The translations under genes were made by a program, and so were the position numbers. This document shows, piece by piece, positions 7,494 through 15,467 of a DNA stretch of 34,187 bases. The notes beneath the pieces are model-generated. The model was given only the letters and a program-made list of their open reading frames with translations, was not told the DNA's origin and searched no databases. The DNA is taken from assembly GCA_002690915.1 (NCBI GenBank), contig NZGF01000081.1, positions 1 through 34,187 of the forward strand. Direction: 5' to 3'. Origin of the DNA: Crocinitomicaceae bacterium (GTDB lineage: Bacteria > Bacteroidota > Bacteroidia > Flavobacteriales_D > Sanyastnellaceae). Every line of letters starts with the position of its first letter. The first letter of the stretch is position 1.

Positions 7494-8567
7494 AAAAAAG
7501 GCCAATCCATGAAGGCCAGTGAAGCAGCAAGGGAAGTAGCCCTCCATCGCATTCGCTCAGCGAAGTCAACTCGGCCCAGTCCTGAAGACTGGGCAGCCGC
7601 CATTGAAAATGGAGACCGTGATGCACTCGGCCAGGCCATCACGCTTACCGAGAGCAACCGGCTGGATGACTTGCAGACCCTCACGGCAATTTTAAAAGCC
7701 ATGAAGGCCTCAAAATCGCCCAGGTCAGCGGCCAATCGCATCGGCATAACCGGTGTGCCAGGGGTTGGAAAAAGTACATTCATTGAAGCGTTTGGTCTGG
7801 TGCTCTTGCATCGAGGTCATCGGGTAGCGGTCTTAGCCATCGATCCCTCAAGTTCGCGTTCAGGCGGCAGCCTATTGGGAGACAAGACTCGTATGGATGG
7901 CTTATCCAAACAAGAATCGGCCTTCGTCCGACCAAGTCCGACCTCTTCCAACTTGGGTGGTGTTGCGCGTGGCACATATGAAGCTATCCTGCTGTGCGAA
8001 GCAGCTGGATATGACCGCATCCTTGTCGAGACCGTTGGCGTGGGGCAATCGGAAACGGCGGTGCGGGATCTGACCGATGCTTTTCTCCTGCTGATGCTAC
8101 CGGGTGGAGGTGATGAATTGCAAGGCATCAAGCGAGGCATCATGGAAATGGCCGATTTACTCGTCGTGAATAAAGACGATGGAAGCAATCGGCCGCTTGC
8201 CCGGGAAACCGCCAGCCAATACCAGCAGGCATTGCGTTTGTTTCCTCCCAATCCCGGTGGGCACACGGTGCAGGTTCAATCCACGAGTGCCCTCGAAAAA
8301 GATGGGATTGGTGAGGTAGCCGATGCCGTGGATGCACTCGTCGACCAGTGGTCCAGTAACGGCTGGTTTGAGACCCAACGCCAACAACAGCGACTCCGCC
8401 AACTGGACGAACATGTCCATGGGCTGGTCCGCATTGCACGTTGGAATGCTTCTTCCTCCGCTGCTTCGGCTTGGAAGCGGCTTCAAAATGAAGTGGCCAA
8501 CAATGCACGTCATCCCCTCGATGCGGCACAAGAATGGTCAAACCTGAGAACGCAGCAAGAGCCATGA
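7473..8567 (+). CDS. meaB: MeaB/ArgK-type G-protein chaperone
   Basis: 364 aa from ATG 7473; an ATG at 7509 is an alternative that avoids overlap with the minus-strand gene. P-loop 'GITGVPGVGKST' (91-102), then 'VLAIDPSSSRSGGSLLGDKTRM', 'VETVGVGQSE', 'LLMLPGGGDELQGIKRG' and 'DLLVVNKDDG' (NKxD guanine recognition). These are the hallmark blocks of MeaB, the GTPase that loads and protects adenosylcobalamin in methylmalonyl-CoA mutase. No mutase gene is in the window; elsewhere it is often adjacent. The stop overlaps the next gene by ATGA, suggesting translational coupling with the pseudokinase-like protein. Confidence 0.93.
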   Translation: MSEPSFHKKGQSMKASEAAREVALHRIRSAKSTRPSPEDWAAAIENGDRDALGQAITLTESNRLDDLQTLTAILKAMKASKSPRSAANRIGITGVPGVGKSTFIEAFGLVLLHRGHRVAVLAIDPSSSRSGGSLLGDKTRMDGLSKQESAFVRPSPTSSNLGGVARGTYEAILLCEAAGYDRILVETVGVGQSETAVRDLTDAFLLLMLPGGGDELQGIKRGIMEMADLLVVNKDDGSNRPLARETASQYQQALRLFPPNPGGHTVQVQSTSALEKDGIGEVADAVDALVDQWSSNGWFETQRQQQRLRQLDEHVHGLVRIARWNASSSAASAWKRLQNEVANNARHPLDAAQEWSNLRTQQEP

Positions 8568-9499
8568 CGGCAATGATCGCCTTTGCCCTGTGTATCGGTG
8601 GAATCGTATGGGTTCACCAGCATACCTATTGGCAATTTTACCAAAAAACGTCCGGGCACATCGTCCCGTCAAGCAGCGCCAAAAAAGCGATTGGTATCTT
8701 GGCTTTGACAGGTGTTGCCGTGGGCAGCGCTGCACTTGGCCCCGACCCCTTGGCGTTGGGGTCCTGGGCGGTAAGCTTGACCGGTATTACAGCACTATCC
8801 ATCCCAGAACAAAGGATTCAAGTCGTCCTGCATAGTGAATCTTCGCAGCACATTCGGCAGCGGTTGGGTTTTCTCAAAGGTCAATTGGACCGACTGGAAG
8901 AACGGAATCGACTAGATTCGGTTTTAAACCGGGTTGCGCACTCAGAATCTGCACTGGGCAAAATCACGGATCGATTCGAGCTAATTCTCGCCACCATCGA
9001 AAACCACCTGCTCATGGGAGACCATGCGCACGCCGAACGTATCATCACCGTTTTTGCTCGGCACTTGCGCCAAACATTGTATGAAGGATCCATGCCTTTT
9101 CTCCCGCTGCATGATTCCATAGAGCACATCCAAACCCACTTTGACTTGATGCATCTGCTAACCGGAAAGCGGCTTTCATGCGATATCGACGACGGCATGC
9201 TCGACGAACTGACCCGGTCTCGGTACACGCAAACATTTCTGGTCAGTGATTGGGCGCAACGCACCCTTTGGCCCTATTTCCAACTGGCGGAACGAAGTTT
9301 GGATTCCCTTGGAGATTCTGTTCTCGAAATGGACATCGAGGGCAATGAACTCGTCGTTGGGTTTGCTCCGCCAGATTCGATGTACCTGCCCGAAGGCAGC
9401 AACACACAGCGCATCGAGCATCGCTTCAAATTGCTCGGGCAACCAAGTGCATCCCAGACTGGCATTGCCAATTATTTGGAGGAGGCATTTTACGTCTAA
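8564..9499 (+). CDS. LytS-like sensor protein lacking the phospho-acceptor motif (likely pseudokinase)
   Basis: 311 aa from ATG 8564 (ATGA overlap with meaB); an ATG at 8534 would overlap more and add ten polar residues before the membrane segment. Two hydrophobic segments (~1-16 and ~42-79) lead into a coiled-coil-like stretch (90-125). Residues ~134-210 follow the His_kinase (LytS/YpdA) layout: a helix, 'HLRQTLYEGSMPFLPLHDSIEHIQTHFDL' split as in 'LLRYSLE..FVTLEEELEFIENYLEL', then 'GKRLSCDID'. The expected NPHFLFN motif is TDRFELI (Arg137 at the His position), and N, G1 and G2 ATP boxes are not seen. It may act as a scaffold or regulator. Family assignment rests on pattern only. Confidence 0.55.
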   Translation: MTAMIAFALCIGGIVWVHQHTYWQFYQKTSGHIVPSSSAKKAIGILALTGVAVGSAALGPDPLALGSWAVSLTGITALSIPEQRIQVVLHSESSQHIRQRLGFLKGQLDRLEERNRLDSVLNRVAHSESALGKITDRFELILATIENHLLMGDHAHAERIITVFARHLRQTLYEGSMPFLPLHDSIEHIQTHFDLMHLLTGKRLSCDIDDGMLDELTRSRYTQTFLVSDWAQRTLWPYFQLAERSLDSLGDSVLEMDIEGNELVVGFAPPDSMYLPEGSNTQRIEHRFKLLGQPSASQTGIANYLEEAFYV

Positions 9500-9518
9500 T
9501 CAGACGGTGAAAATCGAC

Positions 9519-10895
9519 TCAGGCTTTGACAAAAGCCACAGCCTCTTCGATGGGCCATTGGGTTTGCACGCCCGTGTGCATGTTGCGCACAGTCCACACC
9601 CCTTTTGACCGTTCATTCGGACCAGCCATAAAAACGAAATTAACCTCGAGTTCTGAAGCGTGCTTCAACTGCTTTTTCAATTTGACGACATCAGGGTACA
9701 GCACCGTACGAACGGAAGCCCGTCTTAATTCCTGCATGGCCTCGACGGCATTAGCCCTTCCACCTTCGTCCAACTGAACCACCAAGACTTCAGGCTGGGT
9801 CATGGCCTCTTGGGGGAACGCGTCGAAGTGCTCAAGGACGTCGTAAATGCGGTCAGCTCCAAAACTTATACCAACGCCACTCATACCGTCCCATCCAAAT
9901 ATTCCCGTCAAATCTGCGTATCGTCCTCCGCCGCAAATGCTTCCGATCGGTGCATCGGGAACACGCACTTCGAAAATGGCACCTGTGTAATAATTCAAGC
10001 CCCGGGCCAAGGTAGGATCGAATACAAGTTGAGTATCCCGAACACCTGAGGCTTTGGCCATAGCCATCAATTCAACTGTTTCTTCATATGCTTCAGTCGC
10101 CTCCACATCTCCCTCTTGAAACAGGGCTTTCATCCCCAAGAGCCGGTCCAATGAATCGGTCACAGCAAGCAATTTAAACAGTTGCATCACCCGATCAATG
10201 GTGACACCACTGAATCCGCGTTCGCTCAGCTCCTTTCGCACGCCTTCGTCACCAATTTTATCCCATTTATCCAAAGCTACAGTGAGGTCTTGGAAATGCT
10301 CTTCAATGCCCCAAGCCCGAGCCAAGCCATTCAGTAATCTGCGGTCGTTCAATACAATCTCATAACCGGGCACGCCCAACTCGGAAAGTACCTCGTGAAA
10401 AAGGGTGAGGAGGTCAAGCTCGCACAAAACGCTGTCGGAACCGATGATGTCCGCGTCGCACTGGGTGAACTCCTGATACCGGCCCTTGCCCGGTCGGTCC
10501 CCGCGCCACACCGTCTGCATCTGATACCGGCGAAACGGGAAAGAAAGGTCATTGCGCGACATCACCACAAACCGGGCAAACGGCACTGTCAAATCGTACC
10601 GCAGCGCCTTTTTTGAGATGCTAGACGTCACCGTTTTGGAGTCACCGGCAGCAAGCGCATCGGCATTCGCTTTGCTCAAGTAATCCCCGTTGTTGAGGAT
10701 TTTGAAAATCAATTGATCACCTTCCTCACCGTATTTGCCCGTTAAGGTCTGGAGATTCTCCATGGCCGGCGTCTCAATCGGTTGAAACCCATAGCGTTCA
10801 AAAGCCTCGCGCATCACGCCGAACATCCAGTTTCGACGGGCCATGACACGCGGACCAAAATCACGCGTTCCTTTTGGGATGGATGGTTTGCTCAT
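9519..10895 (-). CDS. hisS: Histidine--tRNA ligase
   Basis: 458 aa class II aminoacyl-tRNA synthetase. 'KPSIPKGTRDFGP' opens the protein. Motif 1 is near residues 40-55, 'LRYDLTVPFARFV' at 98-110, and motif 2 'YQMQTVWRGDRPGKGRYQEF' at 124-143. The histidine A motif 'FDPTLARGLNYYTGAIFE' is at 292-309, then 'SICGGGRYADL' and motif 3 near 'GMSGVGISFGADRI'. The C-terminal anticodon-binding domain covers ~365-458. It charges tRNA-His in the cytoplasm. A 25-codon ORF sits 9 nt upstream in the same direction. Confidence 0.97.
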   Translation of the reverse strand: MSKPSIPKGTRDFGPRVMARRNWMFGVMREAFERYGFQPIETPAMENLQTLTGKYGEEGDQLIFKILNNGDYLSKANADALAAGDSKTVTSSISKKALRYDLTVPFARFVVMSRNDLSFPFRRYQMQTVWRGDRPGKGRYQEFTQCDADIIGSDSVLCELDLLTLFHEVLSELGVPGYEIVLNDRRLLNGLARAWGIEEHFQDLTVALDKWDKIGDEGVRKELSERGFSGVTIDRVMQLFKLLAVTDSLDRLLGMKALFQEGDVEATEAYEETVELMAMAKASGVRDTQLVFDPTLARGLNYYTGAIFEVRVPDAPIGSICGGGRYADLTGIFGWDGMSGVGISFGADRIYDVLEHFDAFPQEAMTQPEVLVVQLDEGGRANAVEAMQELRRASVRTVLYPDVVKLKKQLKHASELEVNFVFMAGPNERSKGVWTVRNMHTGVQTQWPIEEAVAFVKA

Positions 10896-10904
10896 TCCGA
10901 AAAG

Positions 10905-10982
10905 TTATCGCTTGTTTTGGCGACGGTATTGAATGAAGGCCACGATAGTGAGTATGGCCATGCCAAGGAATACGTATTGCAT
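10905..10982 (-). CDS. Possible 25-residue single-pass membrane peptide upstream of hisS
   Basis: The minus strand from ATG 10982 reads MQYVFLGMAILTIVAF followed by IQYRRQNKR and TAA at 10905. This is one hydrophobic helix (residues 3-17) followed by a basic tail, the standard layout of bacterial microproteins with positive-inside topology. It ends 9 nt before the hisS start, so it would be the first gene of that transcript. No histidine run is present, so it is not a classic his leader peptide. No strong ribosome binding site is visible, which is normal in this phylum. Confidence 0.4.
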   Translation of the reverse strand: MQYVFLGMAILTIVAFIQYRRQNKR

Positions 10983-11020
10983 ATTTGTAACTGCTTTGAG
11001 GGCACTAAATTCGGCAATCG

Positions 11021-11920
11021 ATGGGAACGAACGAAAAAACAACACATCTTTCCGGTCACCAGGGCGCCATTTACGACGCTTGCTGGGCCCCTTCTACCCA
11101 AAGGTGGCTCACGGCAGGGGGCGACGGAATTGTGGCCGAATGGAATTCCGATGGCACGGGCGAAGGACGGGCTCTGCTTCACCACGATAAGGCGTTTTTT
11201 GCTGTAGGATGCCATTCCGCGCAGCGGGCAGCTGGAACAGAGAACGGCGAACTGTTCACGTGGGAAGCAACCAAACCGGAAGCCGTTAGCCGCATCGAAG
11301 CCCATAGCAATGGACTGTACGCACTGGCTTGGTCACCTCTTTCACGCTTGCTCACTGGCGGCGGAGATGAGCGTATCGCTTTGTGGAGAGGCGCAGAGTT
11401 GGAATGCGAATGGACGCTACCCGGTGCAGAAAAAATTCGGTGCCTCGTTCACAGCTCCAAATCGCTTTTCATCGGCACGACATCGGGCAAGGCTTATCTC
11501 TGCCCGCACCTTGAGGTGAACCAAAGCCTGCGCAATACCATTGAAATAAAGGGGCATTCCGGGGGCTGTTATTCGGCAATTTGGTTGCCTGAGAAAAAAG
11601 CGTGGCTATCCTCAGGAAGAGATGGCTGCATCCGGGCTTGGACACCTGAAGGAGAAGAAATCCTTTCCATCCCTGCTCACGAGGGTGCTATCTACCGAAT
11701 GGTAAGTGATGGCAACAACCTTTGGACCGCAAGCCGAGACAAAACCCTCAAAGCATGGAGTATGAACGACTTGACTTTCGTCCGAAAAATCACCCATCGC
11801 GAAGGCGGAAGCACACGTTCCATCAATGCACTTGCCAGTCGCCCCCTGCAGAAATCCCCAGCAACGAGCGCCCTGCTGTTTGGAGGCGACGATCGTATCG
11901 GCAGACTGCTCGTCTATTGA
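11021..11920 (+). CDS. WD40 repeat protein
   Basis: 299 aa with no signal peptide. Repeats of the type 'GHQGAIYDACWAP...WLTAGGDGIVAEWN', 'AHSNGLYALAWSP...LLTGGGDERIALWRG', 'GHSGGCYSAIWLP...WLSSGRDGCIRAW', 'AHEGAIYRMVSDG...LWTASRDKTLKAW' are visible, about 40 residues apart and enough for a six- to seven-bladed beta propeller. It probably acts as a cytoplasmic protein-interaction platform; the partner is unknown. Its stop overlaps the convergent ung stop region by 7 nt. Confidence 0.85.
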   Translation: MGTNEKTTHLSGHQGAIYDACWAPSTQRWLTAGGDGIVAEWNSDGTGEGRALLHHDKAFFAVGCHSAQRAAGTENGELFTWEATKPEAVSRIEAHSNGLYALAWSPLSRLLTGGGDERIALWRGAELECEWTLPGAEKIRCLVHSSKSLFIGTTSGKAYLCPHLEVNQSLRNTIEIKGHSGGCYSAIWLPEKKAWLSSGRDGCIRAWTPEGEEILSIPAHEGAIYRMVSDGNNLWTASRDKTLKAWSMNDLTFVRKITHREGGSTRSINALASRPLQKSPATSALLFGGDDRIGRLLVY

Positions 11921-12600
11921 CCCATCCAGTCCACAGGGTCGAGCCCGTGCTTCTCGAGCCAAGCGTTAGCCTTTGAAAACGGACGCGAACCAAAAAACCC
12001 TCGAAATGCGGACAATGGACTTGGATGAGGAGCTTGCAGAACCAAGTGTTTGGGGTTCGTGAAGCGAACCGCATGCGACTGAGCCGGCTTACCCCAAAGA
12101 AGGACCACCAACGGCTGATCCTGTTCGGCCACAAGGTCAAGGACAGCTCCTGTGAATTCCTGCCACCGCAAGTGAACATGGGATCCAGCTTCGCCTGCTT
12201 TTACTGTCAAAACATCGTTCAGCAGCAGCACCCCAGCACGTGCCCACGGCGCCAAGCAACCGCGTTCATCAAATGAACACTCAAACGGCCACGGTTGGTC
12301 CAAATCCGCAGTAGCCTCTTTGATTATATTTCGAAGGGACGGTGGAAACGGAACACCCGTTGCCACCGAGAATGCCATTCCATGGGCTTGACCGGGGCCG
12401 TGGTATGGGTCCTGACCACAAATGACCACTTTCACGGCATCAGGCTTAATCCCATGCAGAGCTTGAAGTTCCTGCCCAGCAGGAGGGCAACAAATGCCGT
12501 TTTTCCTTTCTTCCTGTACCGCCTTGTCAATGGCCTCCAACAACCCTGCTGGAAGGCGCAAAGGTCCGCCCCATTCCGCTGGAAGATGATCGAAAAGCAT
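11914..12600 (-). CDS. ung: Uracil-DNA glycosylase, family 1
   Basis: 228 aa from ATG 12600. The open frame continues to a TTG at 12642, but the ATG gives the usual family length and N-terminus ('LPAEWGGPL'). The catalytic water-activating loop is 'GQDPYHGP' (Asp64), followed by 'GMAFSV', 'PPSLRNI', 'WARAGVLLLNDVLTV' and the uracil-recognition loop 'HPSPLSA' (His192). It removes uracil from DNA in base excision repair. All active-site residues are intact. Convergent with and slightly overlapping the WD40 gene. Confidence 0.95.
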   Translation of the reverse strand: MLFDHLPAEWGGPLRLPAGLLEAIDKAVQEERKNGICCPPAGQELQALHGIKPDAVKVVICGQDPYHGPGQAHGMAFSVATGVPFPPSLRNIIKEATADLDQPWPFECSFDERGCLAPWARAGVLLLNDVLTVKAGEAGSHVHLRWQEFTGAVLDLVAEQDQPLVVLLWGKPAQSHAVRFTNPKHLVLQAPHPSPLSAFRGFFGSRPFSKANAWLEKHGLDPVDWMGQ

Positions 12601-12675
12601 AGGCAAAAATGAAGGGTACAAATCGGTTTTCCAATGGCCCAACTGCTTTCGTTGAAAACCTATCCGGTCAATTCC

Positions 12676-12706
12676 TTTCAGGTAAGGAATCTAAAAAGTA
12701 TTTTTG
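12676..12706 (+). promoter_or_regulatory. Promoter of the helicase gene (TTTC-N19-TATTTTTG)
   Basis: TTTC (12676-12679; one mismatch to TTTG) is separated by exactly 19 nt from TATTTTTG (12699-12706), a full match to TAnnTTTG. The expected transcription start is near 12711-12714. This excludes the TTG at 12704 as a translation start and favours 12761 or 12767. Confidence 0.5.
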
Positions 12707-12760
12707 CCCTTTCGAACTTGTCCCTTTTGGAGACTTGCGCCATCAAAATCTCTTGCCACT

Positions 12761-14305
12761 TTGTCATTGACCGACCTCGAGCTGAAGAAACAACTGGAAG
12801 CCAACAAAGGGAAAAACCTTTACGGATACCAGGAAAATGCCATCAATACGCTCATGTCTCGGATGGAGAAATTCCCGGACCGGTATAACTTGTTGTTCCA
12901 GTTGCCTACCGGGGGGGGAAAGACGGTCATTTTCTCAGAATTGGCCAAGCGTTTCATCTTGAAAACGGGCAAGCGAGTGTTGATTTTGACGCACCGCATC
13001 GAATTGTGCGGACAGACCAGTCGCATGCTGTCCGACATAGGCATTCCGAACAAGATCATCAACAGCAAAGTCAAAGAGCTTGATGAAGAAGATGACCACT
13101 GGTGTTTCGTGGCCATGGTCGAAACGTTGAACAACCGCTTGAACGATGAGCGCATTGAATTCGAGAATTTGGGACTGGTCATCATCGATGAGGCGCACTA
13201 CAATAGTTTTCGAAAGCTGTTCGGTCACTTTGCGAATCAGGTCATCCTTGGGGTAACCGCCACGCCACTGAGCTCGAACGTGAAGCTTCCGTTAAAGGAT
13301 AATTACAATGAGCTATTGGTTGGCGAATCGATTTCATCGTTGGTTGAGCAACAATTCTTAGCCAAGGCTGTAACCTACAGCTACGACGTCAACTTACGCT
13401 CTTTGAAGATTGGCATCAATGGCGATTACACCGTGAGCAGTTCCGAACGGCTTTACGGTAACTACCTCATGCAGGAGAAATTGCTGTATGCCTACGAGGA
13501 GAAAGCCAAAGACACCAAAACCCTCATTTTCAACAACGGGATCAATACCTCGAAGCAAGTTCAAGCGATGTTCATCGAGGAGGGCTATGAGTGCATGCAC
13601 TTAGACAACACCCACAGCGAGAAAGAACGACAAGACATTTTGGAGTGGTTCGAGAAAAAGCCCGATGCCATTCTGAGTTCAGTCTCCATCCTGACAACCG
13701 GTTTCGACTCTCCTTCAGTTCAAACAATCATCCTCAACCGAGCGACAAAGTCCTTGACGCTGTATCACCAGATGATTGGCCGAGGCTCTCGTGTTCTCCC
13801 AAGCAAACTAGATTTCAATGTGATTGATCTCGGTAACAATGCCCGTCGTTTCGGGCTCTGGGAATCCCATATCAATTGGGCAGAAATCTTTAAGTCGCCC
13901 AACTCCTACATTGAAGGCCTATACAGTGACGAAGAAATCGAAGACGAATTCGTATTCGAGTACTCCGATAAATTGATGGAAAAGCTCCAAGGCGGACCGG
14001 ATCCTGACTTCAACATAGCAGAAGCCTATGTTCGCGTCACGCGCAATGGCGGACGCCCGAAAGAAGCCATCGAACTGAGCATTGCTCACCACGTCGAAAT
14101 CATCCGCTACGTCAGTGATGATCTCTGGGATGCCTTCGACTTGGCCAAAGAATTGGATGGCGACATCGCCTACCGAATTCGTCTGTATTCGAAGTGCATC
14201 GCGAAGACCACCGAGAACTACAAAAACTGGTTAAAGGACGAATACGCTCGTAAGCTTCAGAGCGCCTTACGCAAAGCCTACGTTACGGACGACCAAGAAG
14301 TGTAG
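12761..14305 (+). CDS. SF2 DEAD/DEAH-box helicase (RadD/ResIII-like)
   Basis: 514 aa from TTG 12761 (TTG 12767 equally possible; the frame opens at 12704, but the promoter overlaps that point). Motifs with numbering from 12761: Q-like 'YGYQENAI', Walker A 'LPTGGGKT' (48-55), 'LTHRIEL', Walker B 'IIDEAHYNSF' (DEAH 143-146), 'GVTATP', then in domain 2 'LTTGFDSPSV' and motif VI 'YHQMIGRGSR'. The C-terminal ~150 residues are helical and charged and carry no domain I recognise. Layout fits the RadD/type-III-res-like helicases implicated in DNA repair. No restriction or defence genes flank it, so I take it as a repair helicase. Confidence 0.85.
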   Translation: MSLTDLELKKQLEANKGKNLYGYQENAINTLMSRMEKFPDRYNLLFQLPTGGGKTVIFSELAKRFILKTGKRVLILTHRIELCGQTSRMLSDIGIPNKIINSKVKELDEEDDHWCFVAMVETLNNRLNDERIEFENLGLVIIDEAHYNSFRKLFGHFANQVILGVTATPLSSNVKLPLKDNYNELLVGESISSLVEQQFLAKAVTYSYDVNLRSLKIGINGDYTVSSSERLYGNYLMQEKLLYAYEEKAKDTKTLIFNNGINTSKQVQAMFIEEGYECMHLDNTHSEKERQDILEWFEKKPDAILSSVSILTTGFDSPSVQTIILNRATKSLTLYHQMIGRGSRVLPSKLDFNVIDLGNNARRFGLWESHINWAEIFKSPNSYIEGLYSDEEIEDEFVFEYSDKLMEKLQGGPDPDFNIAEAYVRVTRNGGRPKEAIELSIAHHVEIIRYVSDDLWDAFDLAKELDGDIAYRIRLYSKCIAKTTENYKNWLKDEYARKLQSALRKAYVTDDQEV

Positions 14306-14333
14306 CGCGAACGCCGAAACAGTTTTAAAGCGA

Positions 14334-15467
14334 ATGGCATCGCTCGTGAAGTGCGCTGTTCCATGGGTTGGTCCTCTGTTTATTTTCGATGGCATGCCGG
14401 AGATTGAATCCTTGTCCTCATGGCCATTCCTTTTGGGGCTGGCCATACTCCTTGTTGTGAGTGCCGGGATTTGGCACAACCTGAGTGCAATAGCCAAAAG
14501 GTTTCCTCAACTCTTCACAACACCGCAGCGCTGGTTTTCGGCAGCTACCATTGTACTCCTATCTGCCTCAATTGTCACATTAGGTTATGACTATCTATCC
14601 CGGGATCACGCGTTCATCTCGCCTACGTTGGCCTTGTTGAGCTGGAGCTCTATCGCTATGTCGAGCATGAACGGAATCTTTTATGCCTTCAGTCTCCGTT
14701 CGCTACTCAGATATTCTCAGAACACACGCGAGCAGTTGATTCAGAAACAGCTCTTGATGCAAAGCGTGTCGCAAGCTCAGCAAAACCTTCTTCTTAAGGA
14801 ACAAGTGAGAGAGACCAAAAGACAGCACCTTAAATCCCAGATGAATCCCCATTTCATTTTCAATGTGCTGACGGGAATCCAAAACTTACTGCAGGAAGGT
14901 CAAAGTCTGAGAGCAGGCCACGTATTCAGCAGATTTCGAAGATTATTGATGCTCGGATTCATGTCACAAGACCGGGTGCTGGGCCCGTTGGCTCAAGAAA
15001 TGGACCACATAAATCAGTACCTTGAATTGGAACGGACCCGCTTGTCTGAATCCATTCAATTTAAGTTTGACATCGCCTCAGATGTTTTTCCATCGATTGT
15101 CCCTTGTCCGCTCTTCATTCTTCAACCGCTCGTGGAAAATGCCCTTTGGCACGGGTTGTCCGGTGCGGGTTTGGCCCAGCCAACTTTAGTCGTAAAAGTC
15201 CACTGGCAAGACCAAGACCTCATCATAACCGTTTGCGATAATGGCGCCGGGATCCGACCGAAAGAGGACCAAAAAAGCGGACACAAATCTCGAGGCACTG
15301 AAATTGTTAAGGAGCGCCTTGCACTGCTGCGGCATCGGGGTGAATTGGAAATTTTGGATTGCCCAGCTGGCCATCCCTTTAAGTGTGGCGTGATGGCACG
15401 TATGACTTTACCTCTTTGGGCGTTGGAACCTACTTGGCATGCAGACGAAGGCCACGAGACCAGTTAA
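14334..15467 (+). CDS. LytS/YpdA-type sensor histidine kinase
   Basis: 377 aa from ATG 14334; an ATG at 14394 would give 357 aa, starting just before the first membrane segment. Three hydrophobic segments (about 31-48, 68-84, 97-120) are followed by a coiled coil (~130-165). The phospho-acceptor motif is 'QMNPHFIFNVL' with His173. The N box is 'LQPLVENALWHG', G1 'VCDNGAGI', and G2 'GHKSRGTEIVKERLALL'. All catalytic blocks are present. These kinases usually sit next to a LytTR response regulator; none is here, so its partner must be elsewhere. The stop overlaps the convergent tsaD stop. Confidence 0.9.
   Translation: MASLVKCAVPWVGPLFIFDGMPEIESLSSWPFLLGLAILLVVSAGIWHNLSAIAKRFPQLFTTPQRWFSAATIVLLSASIVTLGYDYLSRDHAFISPTLALLSWSSIAMSSMNGIFYAFSLRSLLRYSQNTREQLIQKQLLMQSVSQAQQNLLLKEQVRETKRQHLKSQMNPHFIFNVLTGIQNLLQEGQSLRAGHVFSRFRRLLMLGFMSQDRVLGPLAQEMDHINQYLELERTRLSESIQFKFDIASDVFPSIVPCPLFILQPLVENALWHGLSGAGLAQPTLVVKVHWQDQDLIITVCDNGAGIRPKEDQKSGHKSRGTEIVKERLALLRHRGELEILDCPAGHPFKCGVMARMTLPLWALEPTWHADEGHETS

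Noticed and set aside
12761-14305. Helicase as part of a defence system
   Set aside because: Neighbours are ung, a histidine kinase and tsaD; no nuclease, methylase or other defence partner is adjacent.
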